Positions 16,484 through 24,880 are shown, counted from the stretch's first letter. The stretch: DNA of 36,143 bases from Bryobacterales bacterium (GCA_003132905.1 PKZC01000298.1:5722-41864), one strand, 5' to 3'. Numbers and translations: made by a program. Notes: a model not told the origin generated them from the letters alone.

Positions 16484-17029
16484 TCAGTGGTTTTCTATTG
16501 AGGGATTACGATGTTGCCGCTTGCGAGAACCCTTGTAAACAGCCACAACCGGAATTGCGATCGTGATTCCCCTGGCCCTTGGGTCGAGCAACTCGGGGAC
16601 ATAACTAGTCCCAACCAGTCGCGCGTTCACATTGTCGATGTATTTCTCAGCGCACCAGGAGGAAAACTCATCGTTCTCCTCCCCAAAGACTGCATCGAGC
16701 CCCCTTCGTGTCGGTCTGAACGGAGCAATTGAAGTGATGTTGTCTTCCGTCCACCAAGAACGGATGGGGCCCTTCGTGCCCGACCATTCCTCTATCAGAG
16801 TCCCTCTCCCATCCTGGAGCGCGGCGGAAAGATCTTGTTCCCCCATCACGCGACCAAGCCGCTTCATTTCCTGAACGAAACGCCGCTCTTTGCGTCGGTG
16901 GTAGATACGCATGATTCTACTCACCGGAATCGAAAGAGGGTACGCGACGAGGAGCAACGGGATGAACAGCAGTGAGATCGGGAACGGAATCTCTCTCGGA
17001 CCTCGCCTGTCGTCGGGGGATCGCTTCAT
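16484..17029 (-). CDS. Hypothetical membrane-anchored protein
   Basis: A 181-residue protein I do not recognise. After a charged N terminus (MKRSPDDRRGPREIP) comes one hydrophobic segment at about 17-40 (ISLLFIPLLLVAYPLSIPV). A basic region (YHRRKERRFVQEMKRL) follows, then a soluble domain with GRGTLIEEWSGTKGPIRSWW. The C terminus is again basic. Topology is probably a single inner-membrane anchor with a cytoplasmic domain. No Shine-Dalgarno is visible at the chosen ATG, and base composition is less GC-rich than neighbouring genes, so it may be a recent arrival between glmS and yjbQ. Confidence 0.62.
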   Translation of the reverse strand: MKRSPDDRRGPREIPFPISLLFIPLLLVAYPLSIPVSRIMRIYHRRKERRFVQEMKRLGRVMGEQDLSAALQDGRGTLIEEWSGTKGPIRSWWTEDNITSIAPFRPTRRGLDAVFGEENDEFSSWCAEKYIDNVNARLVGTSYVPELLDPRARGITIAIPVVAVYKGSRKRQHRNPSIENH

Positions 17030-17126
17030 CCAAAATCGAGCATACCAACTTCAACCGAGCGCCGGCCCCGCCAGCCCCGGCGAGCGAACGCGAGGCCACC
17101 CGCCAATCCCGCGAGCCGAAGGCGAG

Positions 17127-18983
17127 CTACTCGACGGTCACGCTCTTGGCCAGATTGCGCGGCTGATCCACGTCGCAACCACGCCGCACCGCGATGTGAT
17201 ACGCCAGCAATTGGAGCGGTACTATCTCGAGAATCGGCAGCAGCAACTCGGTGGTGGCTGGAATCGAGATGGTGTAATCGGCTATTTTGCCCACTTCTTC
17301 AGCGTCCTGATCGCACACCACCGCGATCACGATGCCATCGCGCGCCTTTACTTCTTGAATGTTCGAAAGCGTCTTTTCGTATCGTACGCGGCTATCTTCG
17401 CTTTGCGGATCGCGCGTCGCGATCACCACCACCGGCAGGTTTTCGTCGATCAGCGCATTCGGCCCGTGCTTCATCTCGCCGGCCGGATAGCCTTCGGCGT
17501 GGATGTAGGAAATTTCCTTCAGCTTGAGCGCGCCTTCCAGCGCAATCGGGAAGTGGATGCCTCGGCCCAGGAACAGGAAATCCGTCGCGCGGAAAAGCTT
17601 CTTCACCAGTTCGTCGTAAATTGACTCTTGGCTCAGCACGGTCTCCAGTCTTCCAGGCAGCTGCACCAATTCCTGCACCAGGCAGCTGGATTGTTCAGGA
17701 GTCAGCGTCTCGCGCACCTGCCCCAGATACATCGCCAGGATAAACAGGGCCGTGAGCTGAGAAGTAAACGCTTTGGTGGATGCCACGCCGATCTCTGGTC
17801 CCGCGTGCGTCATCAAGGTGCCTGCGGCCTCACGCGTAATCATCGATCCCATAACGTTGCAGATCGCCAACGTCTTCGAGCCATGCAGCTTGGCTTCCCG
17901 CTGCGCCGCAATCGTATCCGCGGTTTCGCCGGATTGAGAGATCACCACTGTCAGAATGTCGCTCGAAATAATCGGATCGCGATAGCGGAATTCGCTGCCA
18001 TAATCCACTTCCACCGGAATCCGCGCCAGCTTTTCGATCATGAATTTGCCGGCCAGCGCCGCGTGCCAGCTGGTTCCGCAAGCGATGATTTTCAGCGATT
18101 TGAATTCTTTGAACGCCTTCGGATTGATGTCCATCTCGTCCAAAAAGATGCGGCCCGTTTCTTGTCCCACGCGTCCCAGCACGGTGTCGCGCACCGCTCG
18201 CGGCTGCTCAAAAATTTCCTTGAGCATGAAATGCTTGTAGCCGCCCTTTTCCGCCAGGATCGGATCCCACAGAATGTGGCGAACCTCGCGCTTGACCGAG
18301 CGTCCGTTGAAATCGGTGAGATGCACGCCATCGGGCGTCAGCACCGCGATGTCGCCGTCGCCCAGAAAGAACATGTCGCGGGTGTGGCTGAGAATGGCCG
18401 GAACGTCGGACGCCACGAAGTATTCTCCATCGCCCAGCCCGATCACAACCGGAGGTCCCATGCGGGCCGCCACAATTTTGTTCGGATCGGAGCTCGCGAT
18501 CACGCTGAGTGCGAACACTCCCCGCAGTTCTCTCACCGCGCGCCGAACTGCTTCCTCCAGATTCCCTTCGTTGTACTTTTCCACCAGGTGCGCGATCACC
18601 TCGGTATCGGTCTCGGTAACGAACTTGTGGCCTTCCAGCTGAAGCTGGTGCTTGAGCTGAAGATAGTTCTCGACGATCCCGTTATGAACAACCACGATAT
18701 CGCCAGTGCAGTCGCGGTGCGGATGCGCGTTTTCCTCCGTGGGACGACCGTGCGTGGCCCAACGCGTGTGGCCGATGCCATAGGGCCCATCCACCGGATT
18801 GATTCGGATGGCGTCTTCCAGGTTCCGCAGCTTGCCCGATGCACGCCGGATCGCCAGATGATTGTCGCCGTTCAGGACTGCGATCCCAGCGGAATCATAC
18901 CCGCGGTATTCGAGCCGCCGCAGGCCATCCAGGATGATGGGGACTGCTCTTCTGTTCCCGATATAGCCGACGATGCCACACAT
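17127..18983 (-). CDS. glmS: Glutamine--fructose-6-phosphate aminotransferase (isomerising)
   Basis: A 618-residue GlmS (usual length about 609), which makes glucosamine-6-phosphate for peptidoglycan and LPS. Cys2 ([13 protein letters not shown]) is the glutaminase nucleophile, and [21 protein letters not shown] is the family motif. Two SIS sugar-isomerase domains follow, with [25 protein letters not shown] and [14 protein letters not shown]. The C terminus ends in the conserved [13 protein letters not shown]. Only 30 bp lie upstream before the methyltransferase stop, so there is no space for a glmS ribozyme. The gene sits in an envelope-sugar operon with a heptosyltransferase. Confidence 0.97.
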   Translation of the reverse strand: MCGIVGYIGNRRAVPIILDGLRRLEYRGYDSAGIAVLNGDNHLAIRRASGKLRNLEDAIRINPVDGPYGIGHTRWATHGRPTEENAHPHRDCTGDIVVVHNGIVENYLQLKHQLQLEGHKFVTETDTEVIAHLVEKYNEGNLEEAVRRAVRELRGVFALSVIASSDPNKIVAARMGPPVVIGLGDGEYFVASDVPAILSHTRDMFFLGDGDIAVLTPDGVHLTDFNGRSVKREVRHILWDPILAEKGGYKHFMLKEIFEQPRAVRDTVLGRVGQETGRIFLDEMDINPKAFKEFKSLKIIACGTSWHAALAGKFMIEKLARIPVEVDYGSEFRYRDPIISSDILTVVISQSGETADTIAAQREAKLHGSKTLAICNVMGSMITREAAGTLMTHAGPEIGVASTKAFTSQLTALFILAMYLGQVRETLTPEQSSCLVQELVQLPGRLETVLSQESIYDELVKKLFRATDFLFLGRGIHFPIALEGALKLKEISYIHAEGYPAGEMKHGPNALIDENLPVVVIATRDPQSEDSRVRYEKTLSNIQEVKARDGIVIAVVCDQDAEEVGKIADYTISIPATTELLLPILEIVPLQLLAYHIAVRRGCDVDQPRNLAKSVTVE

Positions 18984-19013
18984 ACCCTTAGGATACAGGG
19001 AACGAACGAAAAC

Positions 19014-19568
19014 TTAAGTACTGTGCATGAGCGCCCTCGCGATTAAGTACACCGCGCCAGCGAGAAATCCCAGCAAAGCCTGGTATTCGCGATTGCGTAC
19101 ATACAGATCCCACCGAAAATGCTGTCGCGCCCTGATCGGCCGAAGTGTCGGCCATAGAGCCGGCACGCGTTCGGCATACCCGGCGAAATCGGGAAACAAC
19201 TTCCGCAAGTGCTGTTCTTCCAGCTCAATCGCGGGCAAGTAGATGAACAGAAATACCACGGCAAACAAAACGCCGAGCGGCCATTGGCGAGACGCGATTG
19301 CGAATCCCGCGGCCGCCAGCAATGTTCCCAGATAAAGTGGATTCCGAACATAAGCATAAGGCCCGCTCTCTGCCAGGCGAATATTCTTCTCCACGTGTCC
19401 CGTGGCCCAGGCACGCAGCAACAGCCCCAGCGCTGAAACCGGCAAGCCCCAGGCCAGTGAACGCGCATCGGGCCGTGAAAACCAAGCGAACGCCGCCACC
19501 AGAATGAACCCGCACGTCACGCGCAAACGCGCCACTAGATCGGCGTACGGCTTTGGAAAAACGCTCAT
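19014..19568 (-). CDS. Isoprenylcysteine carboxyl methyltransferase-like membrane protein (ICMT/PEMT superfamily)
   Basis: A 184-residue integral membrane protein with about five hydrophobic segments. The signature SGPYAYVRNPLYLGTLLAAAGFAI and a distal ELEEQHLRKLFPDFAGYAERVPALWP are the SAM-binding halves of the ICMT/PEMT fold. In bacteria these enzymes methylate lipids or small molecules, not CaaX proteins. The N-terminal helices are GFILVAAFAWF and AWGLPVSALGLLLRAWA. It lies 6 bp after the heptosyltransferase gene, so it may modify an envelope lipid or LPS component. Substrate unknown. Confidence 0.85.
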   Translation of the reverse strand: MSVFPKPYADLVARLRVTCGFILVAAFAWFSRPDARSLAWGLPVSALGLLLRAWATGHVEKNIRLAESGPYAYVRNPLYLGTLLAAAGFAIASRQWPLGVLFAVVFLFIYLPAIELEEQHLRKLFPDFAGYAERVPALWPTLRPIRARQHFRWDLYVRNREYQALLGFLAGAVYLIARALMHST

Positions 19569-19574
19569 CCGCCG

Positions 19575-20543
19575 TTAGCGATCCTTGTGAGTTGCGAGAA
19601 TCGGTGCGAGAGCCTCGAACACCTGATCTGGCGTGATCTCGCGCATGCTCCCATCGGATTCGGATGTCCGGCGATACGTGGTCACGGCGTCCGGACTGCG
19701 CAGAACGGCGATCGTGCCGCCATAAGGGCCGTGACGCGCCGGATCGGTGGGGCCGTAAACCGCCACGCCTGGCTTGCTCAGCGCCGCCGCCAGATGCATC
19801 GGGCCGCTGTCCAGCCCAACCACTGCCGTGGCGCGCCGCGTGGCATAGATCAAACCCGCCAGCGTGGAGACATGCGTCTGGGTGCCGTCGACGTGCAATG
19901 GATAGGGAGCATCTAACACCAACGGCATCCCGCACTCGCGGCGCAGTTTTTCCGCCAGCTTTGTGTAGTATTCCAGCGGCCATTGCTTCGCGCCCCAACC
20001 AGCCAGAGGACTGGCCAGTACGAAGTCGCCGGTGGGAAGCGCCGCTTGGCTCTCGCCCGGTGGCAAAGGAAAAGTGCGCAGGACGTTCGATGCCCCTGCT
20101 GCCGCGGCAAGATCCAGATTCCGCTCCACTGCGTGATAAGAACGGATGGGTACCTTGGTGGAATAAAACCACGAAGCCGGCGACTCACGGGCGTAAGCTG
20201 CGTTGAATCCGAAAATGCGCTCCGGCCGCGCCAGGGTGGCTACCAGTGCCGATTTCACCAGCCCCTGAAAATCGACCGCGAAATCGAAATGGGCCGCCCG
20301 CAGTTGGTGCCATGCATTCCGCAAGCCCGTGAAGGTCCGGCGGTCCAGGTGCAAAACCGAATCGACATACGGATTGCCCTCCAGCAGCAGGCTCCATTTC
20401 GGATCGATCACCCAGGTGATCCTCGAATGCGGAATGCTGTGTTTCAGGCTTGCAACCGCGGGAAGCGCGGCGATCACGTCCCCCATGGAACCGAGCCGCA
20501 CAACCAGGATTCGTAATGAGGCGGCACGCGGCGGATTCGGCAT
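19575..20543 (-). CDS. waaC: Glycosyltransferase family 9, lipopolysaccharide heptosyltransferase I-like
   Basis: A 322-residue GT9 enzyme. The N-terminal Rossmann domain starts ILVVRLGSMGDVIAALPAV. The C-terminal donor-binding motifs are ASPLAGWGAKQWP, VVGLDSGPMHLAAALSKPGVAVYGPTDPARHGPYG. It should transfer heptose from ADP-heptose to the inner-core Kdo of LPS at the cytoplasmic face of the membrane. The family fits WaaC better than WaaF, but the symbol is a best guess. Its ATG overlaps the stop of the upstream HldE-like gene (TAATG), and it precedes a methyltransferase gene and glmS, an envelope-sugar context. Confidence 0.88.
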   Translation of the reverse strand: MPNPPRAASLRILVVRLGSMGDVIAALPAVASLKHSIPHSRITWVIDPKWSLLLEGNPYVDSVLHLDRRTFTGLRNAWHQLRAAHFDFAVDFQGLVKSALVATLARPERIFGFNAAYARESPASWFYSTKVPIRSYHAVERNLDLAAAAGASNVLRTFPLPPGESQAALPTGDFVLASPLAGWGAKQWPLEYYTKLAEKLRRECGMPLVLDAPYPLHVDGTQTHVSTLAGLIYATRRATAVVGLDSGPMHLAAALSKPGVAVYGPTDPARHGPYGGTIAVLRSPDAVTTYRRTSESDGSMREITPDQVFEALAPILATHKDR

Positions 20544-20887
20544 TAGCGCGTTTCCTGGCGGTGACGTTCCAAGACATGTCCGACGAAACGCTCGGTGATT
20601 TCGGCGTCCTCAGGCAATCCCTCGCGGCCCTCACCCAGCACCACGTAGTCCACCATCGACAACGCCGCCACCAGTTCAGCTCGCGCACGTTGCGCCAGCA
20701 GTGGTAGCGCTGGATTCGTCACTTCGACCACCAGCAACCGCCCGGCTTGGCGTACCTGCGCCAATGCTCGCACGTGTTCAGCCAGCAGCGGATCGAAATA
20801 GCCCGATACCCAGCGGGCGGCGCGCTCTTGCAGCCGCTCTTGGAGTTCGGGGAGCGGGACTATTTTCGTTCTCGTGTCCAAAAACAA
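20543..20887 (-). CDS. Degenerate HldE/RfaE-like nucleotidyltransferase-fold protein (probably catalytically inactive)
   Basis: A 114-residue protein aligning by eye with the adenylyltransferase domain of heptose-7-P kinase/adenylyltransferase HldE. It shares the leading KIVPLPELQERL, the phosphate loop GYFDPLLAEHVRALAQVRQAG (family GCFDLLHAGHVRYL) and the late RARAELVAALSMVDYVVL (family R..vLaaL..VDyVv). The HxGH catalytic motif is LAEH: the first His and the Gly are lost. The segment that carries NSD and the substrate-contacting Lys/Arg residues is deleted, so it is about 45 residues short. It is translationally coupled to the heptosyltransferase gene. I infer a regulatory or scaffold remnant of ADP-heptose synthesis. 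Confidence 0.7.
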   Translation of the reverse strand: MFLDTRTKIVPLPELQERLQERAARWVSGYFDPLLAEHVRALAQVRQAGRLLVVEVTNPALPLLAQRARAELVAALSMVDYVVLGEGREGLPEDAEITERFVGHVLERHRQETR

Positions 20888-20914
20888 AGTCTAGCAGTTA
20901 CGTGCGGCGCTGTT

Positions 20915-22189
20915 TCAGGCTGGCTCAACCTGCAGCTTCATGCCGGCGACAACGCCCCGTACGCGAACCTGCGCGCCGGCCGGAATGGCGGAGGCGGCGA
21001 TTGCATCCCAATATTCGCCTCGCACTAGCACTTGTCCCTCCGGCTCCAGCGGCGTCTGTGCGACGCCCAGTTCTCCGATCATGCCTTCGGCGCCGGTAAG
21101 CACCTTGTTGCGCCGCGCCTGAATCACCATGGAGACCAGGAACATCGTGATCGCTGCGAACGGCAGTGCTACGGCGAGCGCCGTGGATAGATGAATGCGC
21201 ATGTCCGGTGGCCCATTCACCAGTAGCAAAGCGCCCAACACCATCGAAATGGTTCCGCCGATCCCAAGCATCCCGTGCGAGGTGAATTTCGCCTCGAGAA
21301 TGAACAGGGCGACCGACAGCATCAATAATCCCACGCCGGTCCAGTTAATCGGTAGAACGGATAGCGACGAAAGTCCGAGCAGCGCCAGAATTGCACCGGC
21401 AATTCCAGGGAAAATCAAACCGGGCGAAGTAAATTCGACGTAGATTCCCAGAACGCCAAGCACCATCAAGATGAATCCGATGTTCGGATCCGCTATGGCT
21501 GCAATCACCTGCTCGCGCACCGTTCGCTTGGTCTCCGTCACGCTTGCGCCGGCCAAGTGTAGCGTCAGTTTGCGGCCGTCCCAGCGCGTGATCTCGCGGC
21601 CGTCCAGCTCCTGAAACAATTGCTGTTCGTTGTTGGCAATCAACTCGATCAGCTTTTGATCCAGCGCTTCTTTTTCCGTGAACGACTTCGCTTGCCGGAT
21701 GGTCTGTTCGCCAATGTCGGTGTTGCGCCCGCGCCGCGACATCATGCTGCGCAGCATGGCAGCCGCATCGTTTTCCACCTTGCTGCGCATCACCTGATCC
21801 ATTTGCCCAACCAGCATCACTGGCGACGATGCGCCCGTGTTGGTTCCCGGCGCCATGGCCGCGATATCGCCCGCTTCCAGCACGAAAAATCCAGCCGATG
21901 CACCGCGCGCTCCGCTAGGTTCCACGTACGTCACTACGGGAACGGTGGATGCGTCCAGCTTTTGAATGATTTCTCGCGTCGCGTCGAGAAGGCCACCAGG
22001 CGTATTGATCCGCACCAGCAGCATCGCGGCATTTTCGGACTGGGCTTGCTCAATCGCATGGCCGACGATCTCGGTCGTGACGGGATGGATCTCGCCTTCG
22101 ATCGACACGGCGACTACGCGCGGCCCGGTCCCTTGGCTAAAGGCAGCCAGGGTGAAAAGCCCAGCCAGCGCCCCGAATTTGCAAAACAT
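20915..22189 (-). CDS. NfeD-family membrane serine protease (1510-N-like ClpP domain)
   Basis: A 424-residue protein. A signal peptide is followed by a ClpP/crotonase-fold protease domain (LLVRINTPGGLLDATREI...VEPSGARGASAGFFVLEAGDIAAM), with the catalytic Ser in ASAG and a Lys in VMRSKVENDAAAM. Next come five or six membrane helices at about 235-365, then an NfeD OB-fold (GMIGELGVAQTPLEPEGQVLVRGEYWDA). Archaeal 1510-N cleaves stomatin C termini; the bacterial family acts in membrane-protein quality control. No stomatin gene is adjacent. Start: ATG at 22189, as the 22195 alternative is TTG. A TATAGT -10-like box lies about 15 bp upstream. Confidence 0.92.
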   Translation of the reverse strand: MFCKFGALAGLFTLAAFSQGTGPRVVAVSIEGEIHPVTTEIVGHAIEQAQSENAAMLLVRINTPGGLLDATREIIQKLDASTVPVVTYVEPSGARGASAGFFVLEAGDIAAMAPGTNTGASSPVMLVGQMDQVMRSKVENDAAAMLRSMMSRRGRNTDIGEQTIRQAKSFTEKEALDQKLIELIANNEQQLFQELDGREITRWDGRKLTLHLAGASVTETKRTVREQVIAAIADPNIGFILMVLGVLGIYVEFTSPGLIFPGIAGAILALLGLSSLSVLPINWTGVGLLMLSVALFILEAKFTSHGMLGIGGTISMVLGALLLVNGPPDMRIHLSTALAVALPFAAITMFLVSMVIQARRNKVLTGAEGMIGELGVAQTPLEPEGQVLVRGEYWDAIAASAIPAGAQVRVRGVVAGMKLQVEPA

Positions 22190-22204
22190 TTGCAAAGCAC
22201 ATTC

Positions 22205-22246
22205 ACTATATCGAACCTGGGTGCCCTAGTCTCCCGGCACTATAAT
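22205..22246. promoter_or_regulatory. Divergent promoter region between NfeD and HicBA, with candidate HicB operator
   Basis: A perfect TATAAT (22241-22246, plus strand) is 15 bp before the hicB ATG. On the minus strand, TATAGT (22205-22210) serves the NfeD gene. Neither has a good -35. The palindrome GTGCC-N10-GGCAC (22221-22240) abuts the plus-strand -10, the right place for HicB autorepression. The -10 matches are seen; the operator role is inferred. Confidence 0.5.
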
Positions 22247-22261
22247 AACGAGAGGGGAGCG

Positions 22262-22486
22262 ATGGAGAGAATAACAATCGAATCCATTCCAATCGTGGTG
22301 GGGATGGAAGAAGACGGCCGCTGGTGGGCTGACATCGAGTCAATGCCGGGCGTGATGGCCTACGGCGTCAGCCGCGACATGGCAATCTCTGCAGTCCGAG
22401 CCCTGGCATTGCGCGTTGCTGCCGATTGCATCGAACACGGCGAGGAGATCCCCGAGCCTTTCACCAAAGTGTTTTCGGTGGCATGA
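22262..22486 (+). CDS. hicB: HicB-family antitoxin
   Basis: A 74-residue antitoxin with the partial RNase-H-like HicB fold. The family pattern is IPIVVGMEEDGRWWADIESMPGVMAYGVSRDMAISAVRALA, followed by an acidic EEIPEP segment. No separate DNA-binding tail is visible after the fold, as in short HicB proteins. The frame is open far upstream (21620), but that part lies antisense to the NfeD gene. ATG at 22262 has an AGGGGAG Shine-Dalgarno. The stop overlaps the hicA start as ATGA. Antitoxin-first order is less common than hicAB but well known. Confidence 0.85.
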   Translation: MERITIESIPIVVGMEEDGRWWADIESMPGVMAYGVSRDMAISAVRALALRVAADCIEHGEEIPEPFTKVFSVA

Positions 22487-22695
22487 GCCGCTGGAAATCG
22501 GTCAAGGCGAAGCAATTATTGGCCGCGTTGCTGCGCATTGGATGGGAAATCGCCTGGCAAAAGGGGTCTCACCGTCGGCTCAAGCGCACGGACTGGCCGA
22601 ACTACACTTTTGCTTTTCATGACAACGAAGAAGTAGGCCCGACGCTTCTTGTGCAGATCGCGAAGAAAACCGGGCTCCAGCCAGAAGACCTGTAG
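22483..22695 (+). CDS. hicA: HicA-family mRNA interferase toxin
   Basis: A 70-residue toxin with the double-stranded RNA-binding fold of HicA. The family shows here as MSRWKSVKAKQLLAALLRIGWEIAWQKGSHRRLKR, with the catalytic His in GSHRR. The C-terminal part is LLVQIAKKTGLQPEDL. HicA cleaves mRNA when not bound by HicB. The catalytic His is kept, so it is probably active. Its ATG lies in the hicB stop codon (ATGA), which couples translation and keeps antitoxin in excess. Confidence 0.87.
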   Translation: MSRWKSVKAKQLLAALLRIGWEIAWQKGSHRRLKRTDWPNYTFAFHDNEEVGPTLLVQIAKKTGLQPEDL

Positions 22696-22726
22696 TCTAC
22701 CTCCAAGAGACTTGAGCGCCTAGAAG

Positions 22727-22918
22727 TTACCTTGAGGCCCAGTCCGCAAGAGCGCCAACGGCCTTAGCGTAATAATCCGACCTTGTCGCCACAATGCTGT
22801 CTCGATATGGCGCTTCGGATTCAGCCTTGCTCAGCGCGTCTCTATGAAGGGCAAGCGCCTCCAGAAACCATCCCCAGCCTTTCGACTTTAGGAATGTCTC
22901 TTGCTGCTCCAATGTCAT
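22727..22918 (-). CDS. Small hypothetical protein
   Basis: A 63-residue protein with no recognised family. It is mostly helical by composition (TLEQQETFLKSKGWGWFLEALALHRDAL, then YYAKAVGALADWASR). Three Trp residues and balanced charges argue that it is a real protein rather than a shadow. ATG at 22918 is preferred over an upstream TTG. It is convergent with hicA (31 bp apart) and divergent from the next ORF. This pocket between the NfeD and SRPBCC genes looks accessory. Confidence 0.45.
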   Translation of the reverse strand: MTLEQQETFLKSKGWGWFLEALALHRDALSKAESEAPYRDSIVATRSDYYAKAVGALADWASR

Positions 22919-22981
22919 CGAAAACAATTATCCCAGAGCTCCGACCGAGAAAGCACAGGGCGTGATATCATCGCGCCCGAG

Positions 22982-23323
22982 ATGGCGAATGTTACCAGTC
23001 TTCGGTGGCCCGAATTAGACAAGATCAAGTTGAGAGCTGAGTGGATCGGAAAGACCTCGCGGTTTTCTGTGCAGCGCATCCACAATGGTGTAGTGCGAGG
23101 ACACTGGGTTTTTAGAAGAAGCAGGAAAAGAAACGAGTGGCGCTGCATTAGTGGAGGACCACGGTACCTAAAGGAGCATTGGTCAGTGTATTCGTTAGAA
23201 GACCCTCGTGCTACCGACCATTCGATCATTCCCGAAGACATTCAACTCAAAGCCACGCAGTTCTTATGCGACAACCTGGCTCTCAAAGCTATGCAGATCA
23301 AACGGCATCGCAAACGACCCTAG
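22982..23323 (+). CDS. Hypothetical protein in accessory pocket
   Basis: A 113-residue, basic, Trp-rich protein I cannot assign. Visible segments are SLRWPELDKIKLRAEWIGKTSRFSVQRIHNGVV and a lysine/arginine-rich end (MQIKRHRKRP). The base composition is visibly less GC-rich than the surrounding genes, suggesting horizontal acquisition along with the HicBA pair. The start is taken at the ATG at 22982. The frame extends to 22901 without a better start. No Shine-Dalgarno is evident. Confidence 0.45.
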   Translation: MANVTSLRWPELDKIKLRAEWIGKTSRFSVQRIHNGVVRGHWVFRRSRKRNEWRCISGGPRYLKEHWSVYSLEDPRATDHSIIPEDIQLKATQFLCDNLALKAMQIKRHRKRP

Positions 23324-23427
23324 CGTCACGCACTTTTACGACGCTACCGGGCTTGCGTATCCTAGCCCTGCTGTGACAACATGTGCCTCAGTGCAACGCC
23401 GCGAGGCGAAACCATTTAGGAGGATCC

Positions 23428-23991
23428 ATGCCGAACCACTTCATCAAGATCGCCGCCGGCTGTGCGATTGCAGTCGTCACTCTGGCGGGCGTCGCCAATT
23501 CACAGACCCCGTCCGCCGCACCAGTCAGCACCGTGGTCGCAAATCCGACCTACATCTCGATTCCCATGGAAATTATGGTGAACCGTCCGGCCGCCGAAGT
23601 TTGGAAGCGGATTGGCAAGTATTGCGATATCGGAGAGTGGCTGCAAATCCCCTGCACCATCGTCTCCGGTAAGGACGGTGAATTCGGCGCCATCCGCACC
23701 GTTGGCGGCGAGGTTCTGGTGGGGAAAACCGAACTTTCCTACACCTACACGCAGACTGTGAAAGAAGGCCGACCATACAATCTGTATCACGGCACGCTGG
23801 AAGCGAGGCCTGTGACGGCCACTACGTCTAAGCTGGTCTACACTCTGGTGTTTGATAACTCGATGCTGCCCGACGATGCCGCGCGCGAAAAGGACCGCGC
23901 GCAAAGGAACGCACGGTTCATGCAGGCGCTGGAAAATATGAAGATTCTGGCCGAAGGCGGCACGCTGCCTCCTCCTCCGGCTCGTAAGTAA
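23428..23991 (+). CDS. Secreted SRPBCC-fold (polyketide cyclase/dehydrase-like) protein
   Basis: A 187-residue protein. The signal peptide (HFIKIAAGCAIAVVTLAGVANS) is followed by a START/SRPBCC domain. Typical features are the N-terminal strand ISIPMEIMVNRPAAEVWKRIGKYCDIGEWL (family: ..i.ap.e.VW..l.d......W), GEFGAIRTVGGEVLVGKTEL and the C-terminal long helix RNARFMQALENMKILAEG. The fold binds hydrophobic ligands in a cavity, and an exported version is less usual. A strong AGGAGG Shine-Dalgarno sits 5 bp before the ATG, so the upstream open frame (from 23383) is not the start. It converges on the HIT gene, 2 bp apart. Ligand unknown. Confidence 0.85.
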   Translation: MPNHFIKIAAGCAIAVVTLAGVANSQTPSAAPVSTVVANPTYISIPMEIMVNRPAAEVWKRIGKYCDIGEWLQIPCTIVSGKDGEFGAIRTVGGEVLVGKTELSYTYTQTVKEGRPYNLYHGTLEARPVTATTSKLVYTLVFDNSMLPDDAAREKDRAQRNARFMQALENMKILAEGGTLPPPPARK

Positions 23992-23993
23992 GA

Positions 23994-24482
23994 TTAGTCG
24001 CGCTTCGAAAACGCGTCGCGCAGCTTTCGCCAGGTGATCAACAAGTCCTCCGGCAATACGCGCGTCTCCGCAACCGTCGTCATGAAATTCGTATCGCCCG
24101 GCCAGCGAGGCAGAACGTGCATGTGGATATGCTCGGCGATTCCGGCGCCCGCGCTTTCGCCCAGGTTCATCCCCAGATTGAACCCCGCCGGTCGATAAAT
24201 CTCCTGCAAGTGGATCTGCGATCGCTGCACCAGCAGGATCATCTCTTCCAGCGTCTCTTGCGACGAGTATTGCAGCATGTCCACATGCTCGTAGGGCACC
24301 ACCATCAGATGGCCGGTGCTGTAGGGGTACAAATTCAGAATGATGAAATTCTTGTGCCCCCGGTGAACCACCAGGTTCTCTTCATCCTGCTGCGAGGAAG
24401 CGGCCCCGCAAAATACGCAACCGCTGCCAGTTTTCTCTTTTTGAACATACTGGTAGCGCCACGGACTCCACAGATGGTCCAT
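23994..24482 (-). CDS. HIT-family nucleotide hydrolase/phosphorylase
   Basis: A 162-residue HIT protein. The N-terminal CVFCGAAS is half of a zinc site typical of the Ap4A-phosphorylase-like branch. NFIILNLYPYSTGHLMVVPYEHVDML is the substrate-binding core. The catalytic His triad is AEHIHMHVLPRWPGDTNF, reading H-x-H-x-H. It hydrolyses or phosphorolyses diadenosine polyphosphates or AMP-linked compounds. The order rpsA, HU-like, HIT on the minus strand with 16-31 bp gaps suggests one operon. Confidence 0.93.
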   Translation of the reverse strand: MDHLWSPWRYQYVQKEKTGSGCVFCGAASSQQDEENLVVHRGHKNFIILNLYPYSTGHLMVVPYEHVDMLQYSSQETLEEMILLVQRSQIHLQEIYRPAGFNLGMNLGESAGAGIAEHIHMHVLPRWPGDTNFMTTVAETRVLPEDLLITWRKLRDAFSKRD

Positions 24483-24498
24483 AAATGCGGAATCGCGC

Positions 24499-24849
24499 TT
24501 ACGAGCTGTGCGAGTTGTCTCCGGACGAGGAATCCGCAGCGGGCGCAGCCGTTGCCTGGCCGTCCGCGTTCGCTGAGTTGTTCACCAGATCCTTCAGTTC
24601 TTTGCTGGGCTTGAAATAGGGAATGCGCTTGGAGGGCACTTCCACGCGTGTGCCGGTTTTCGGATTGCGTCCCACGCGCGGCTGCCGCTGCCGGGTGCGA
24701 AAACTGCCGAACCCTCGGATTTCAATCTTATCCCCCCCCCGCAGAGATTTTACGATGCTGTCGAAGATAGCTTCCACGATTACCTCGGAATCCTTACGGG
24801 TCATTTCCACAACCCGGGAGACTTCCTCGATCAACTCAGCCTTCGTCAT
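24499..24849 (-). CDS. HU/IHF-family nucleoid DNA-binding protein
   Basis: A 116-residue histone-like protein: MTKAELIEEVSRVVEMTRKDSEVIVEAIFDSIVKSL is the helical dimer body. IEIRGFGSFRTRQRQPRVGRNPKTG is the conserved beta-ribbon DNA-bending arm with RNPKTG. The HU domain ends near residue 92. The extra 24-residue Ala/Ser/Asp tail (NSANADGQATAAPAADSSSG) is low-complexity and acidic. A GGGAGAG Shine-Dalgarno precedes ATG 24849. A G9 homopolymer (coding strand) encodes part of LRGGDK just before the arm. The genomic order next to rpsA recalls the rpsA-ihfB arrangement of proteobacteria. Confidence 0.95.
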   Translation of the reverse strand: MTKAELIEEVSRVVEMTRKDSEVIVEAIFDSIVKSLRGGDKIEIRGFGSFRTRQRQPRVGRNPKTGTRVEVPSKRIPYFKPSKELKDLVNNSANADGQATAAPAADSSSGDNSHSS

Positions 24850-24880
24850 GTGTGCTTTCTCTCCCTTTGAGGTCCGGCTT

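Noticed and set aside
18984..19013. glmS ribozyme
   Set aside because: Only 30 bp lie between the upstream stop and the glmS start, too short for the roughly 150-nt ribozyme.
17628..19046. 472-codon open frame antisense to glmS
   Set aside because: Mirror of the GC-rich third positions of glmS; composition is His/Arg-rich nonsense and glmS is unambiguous.
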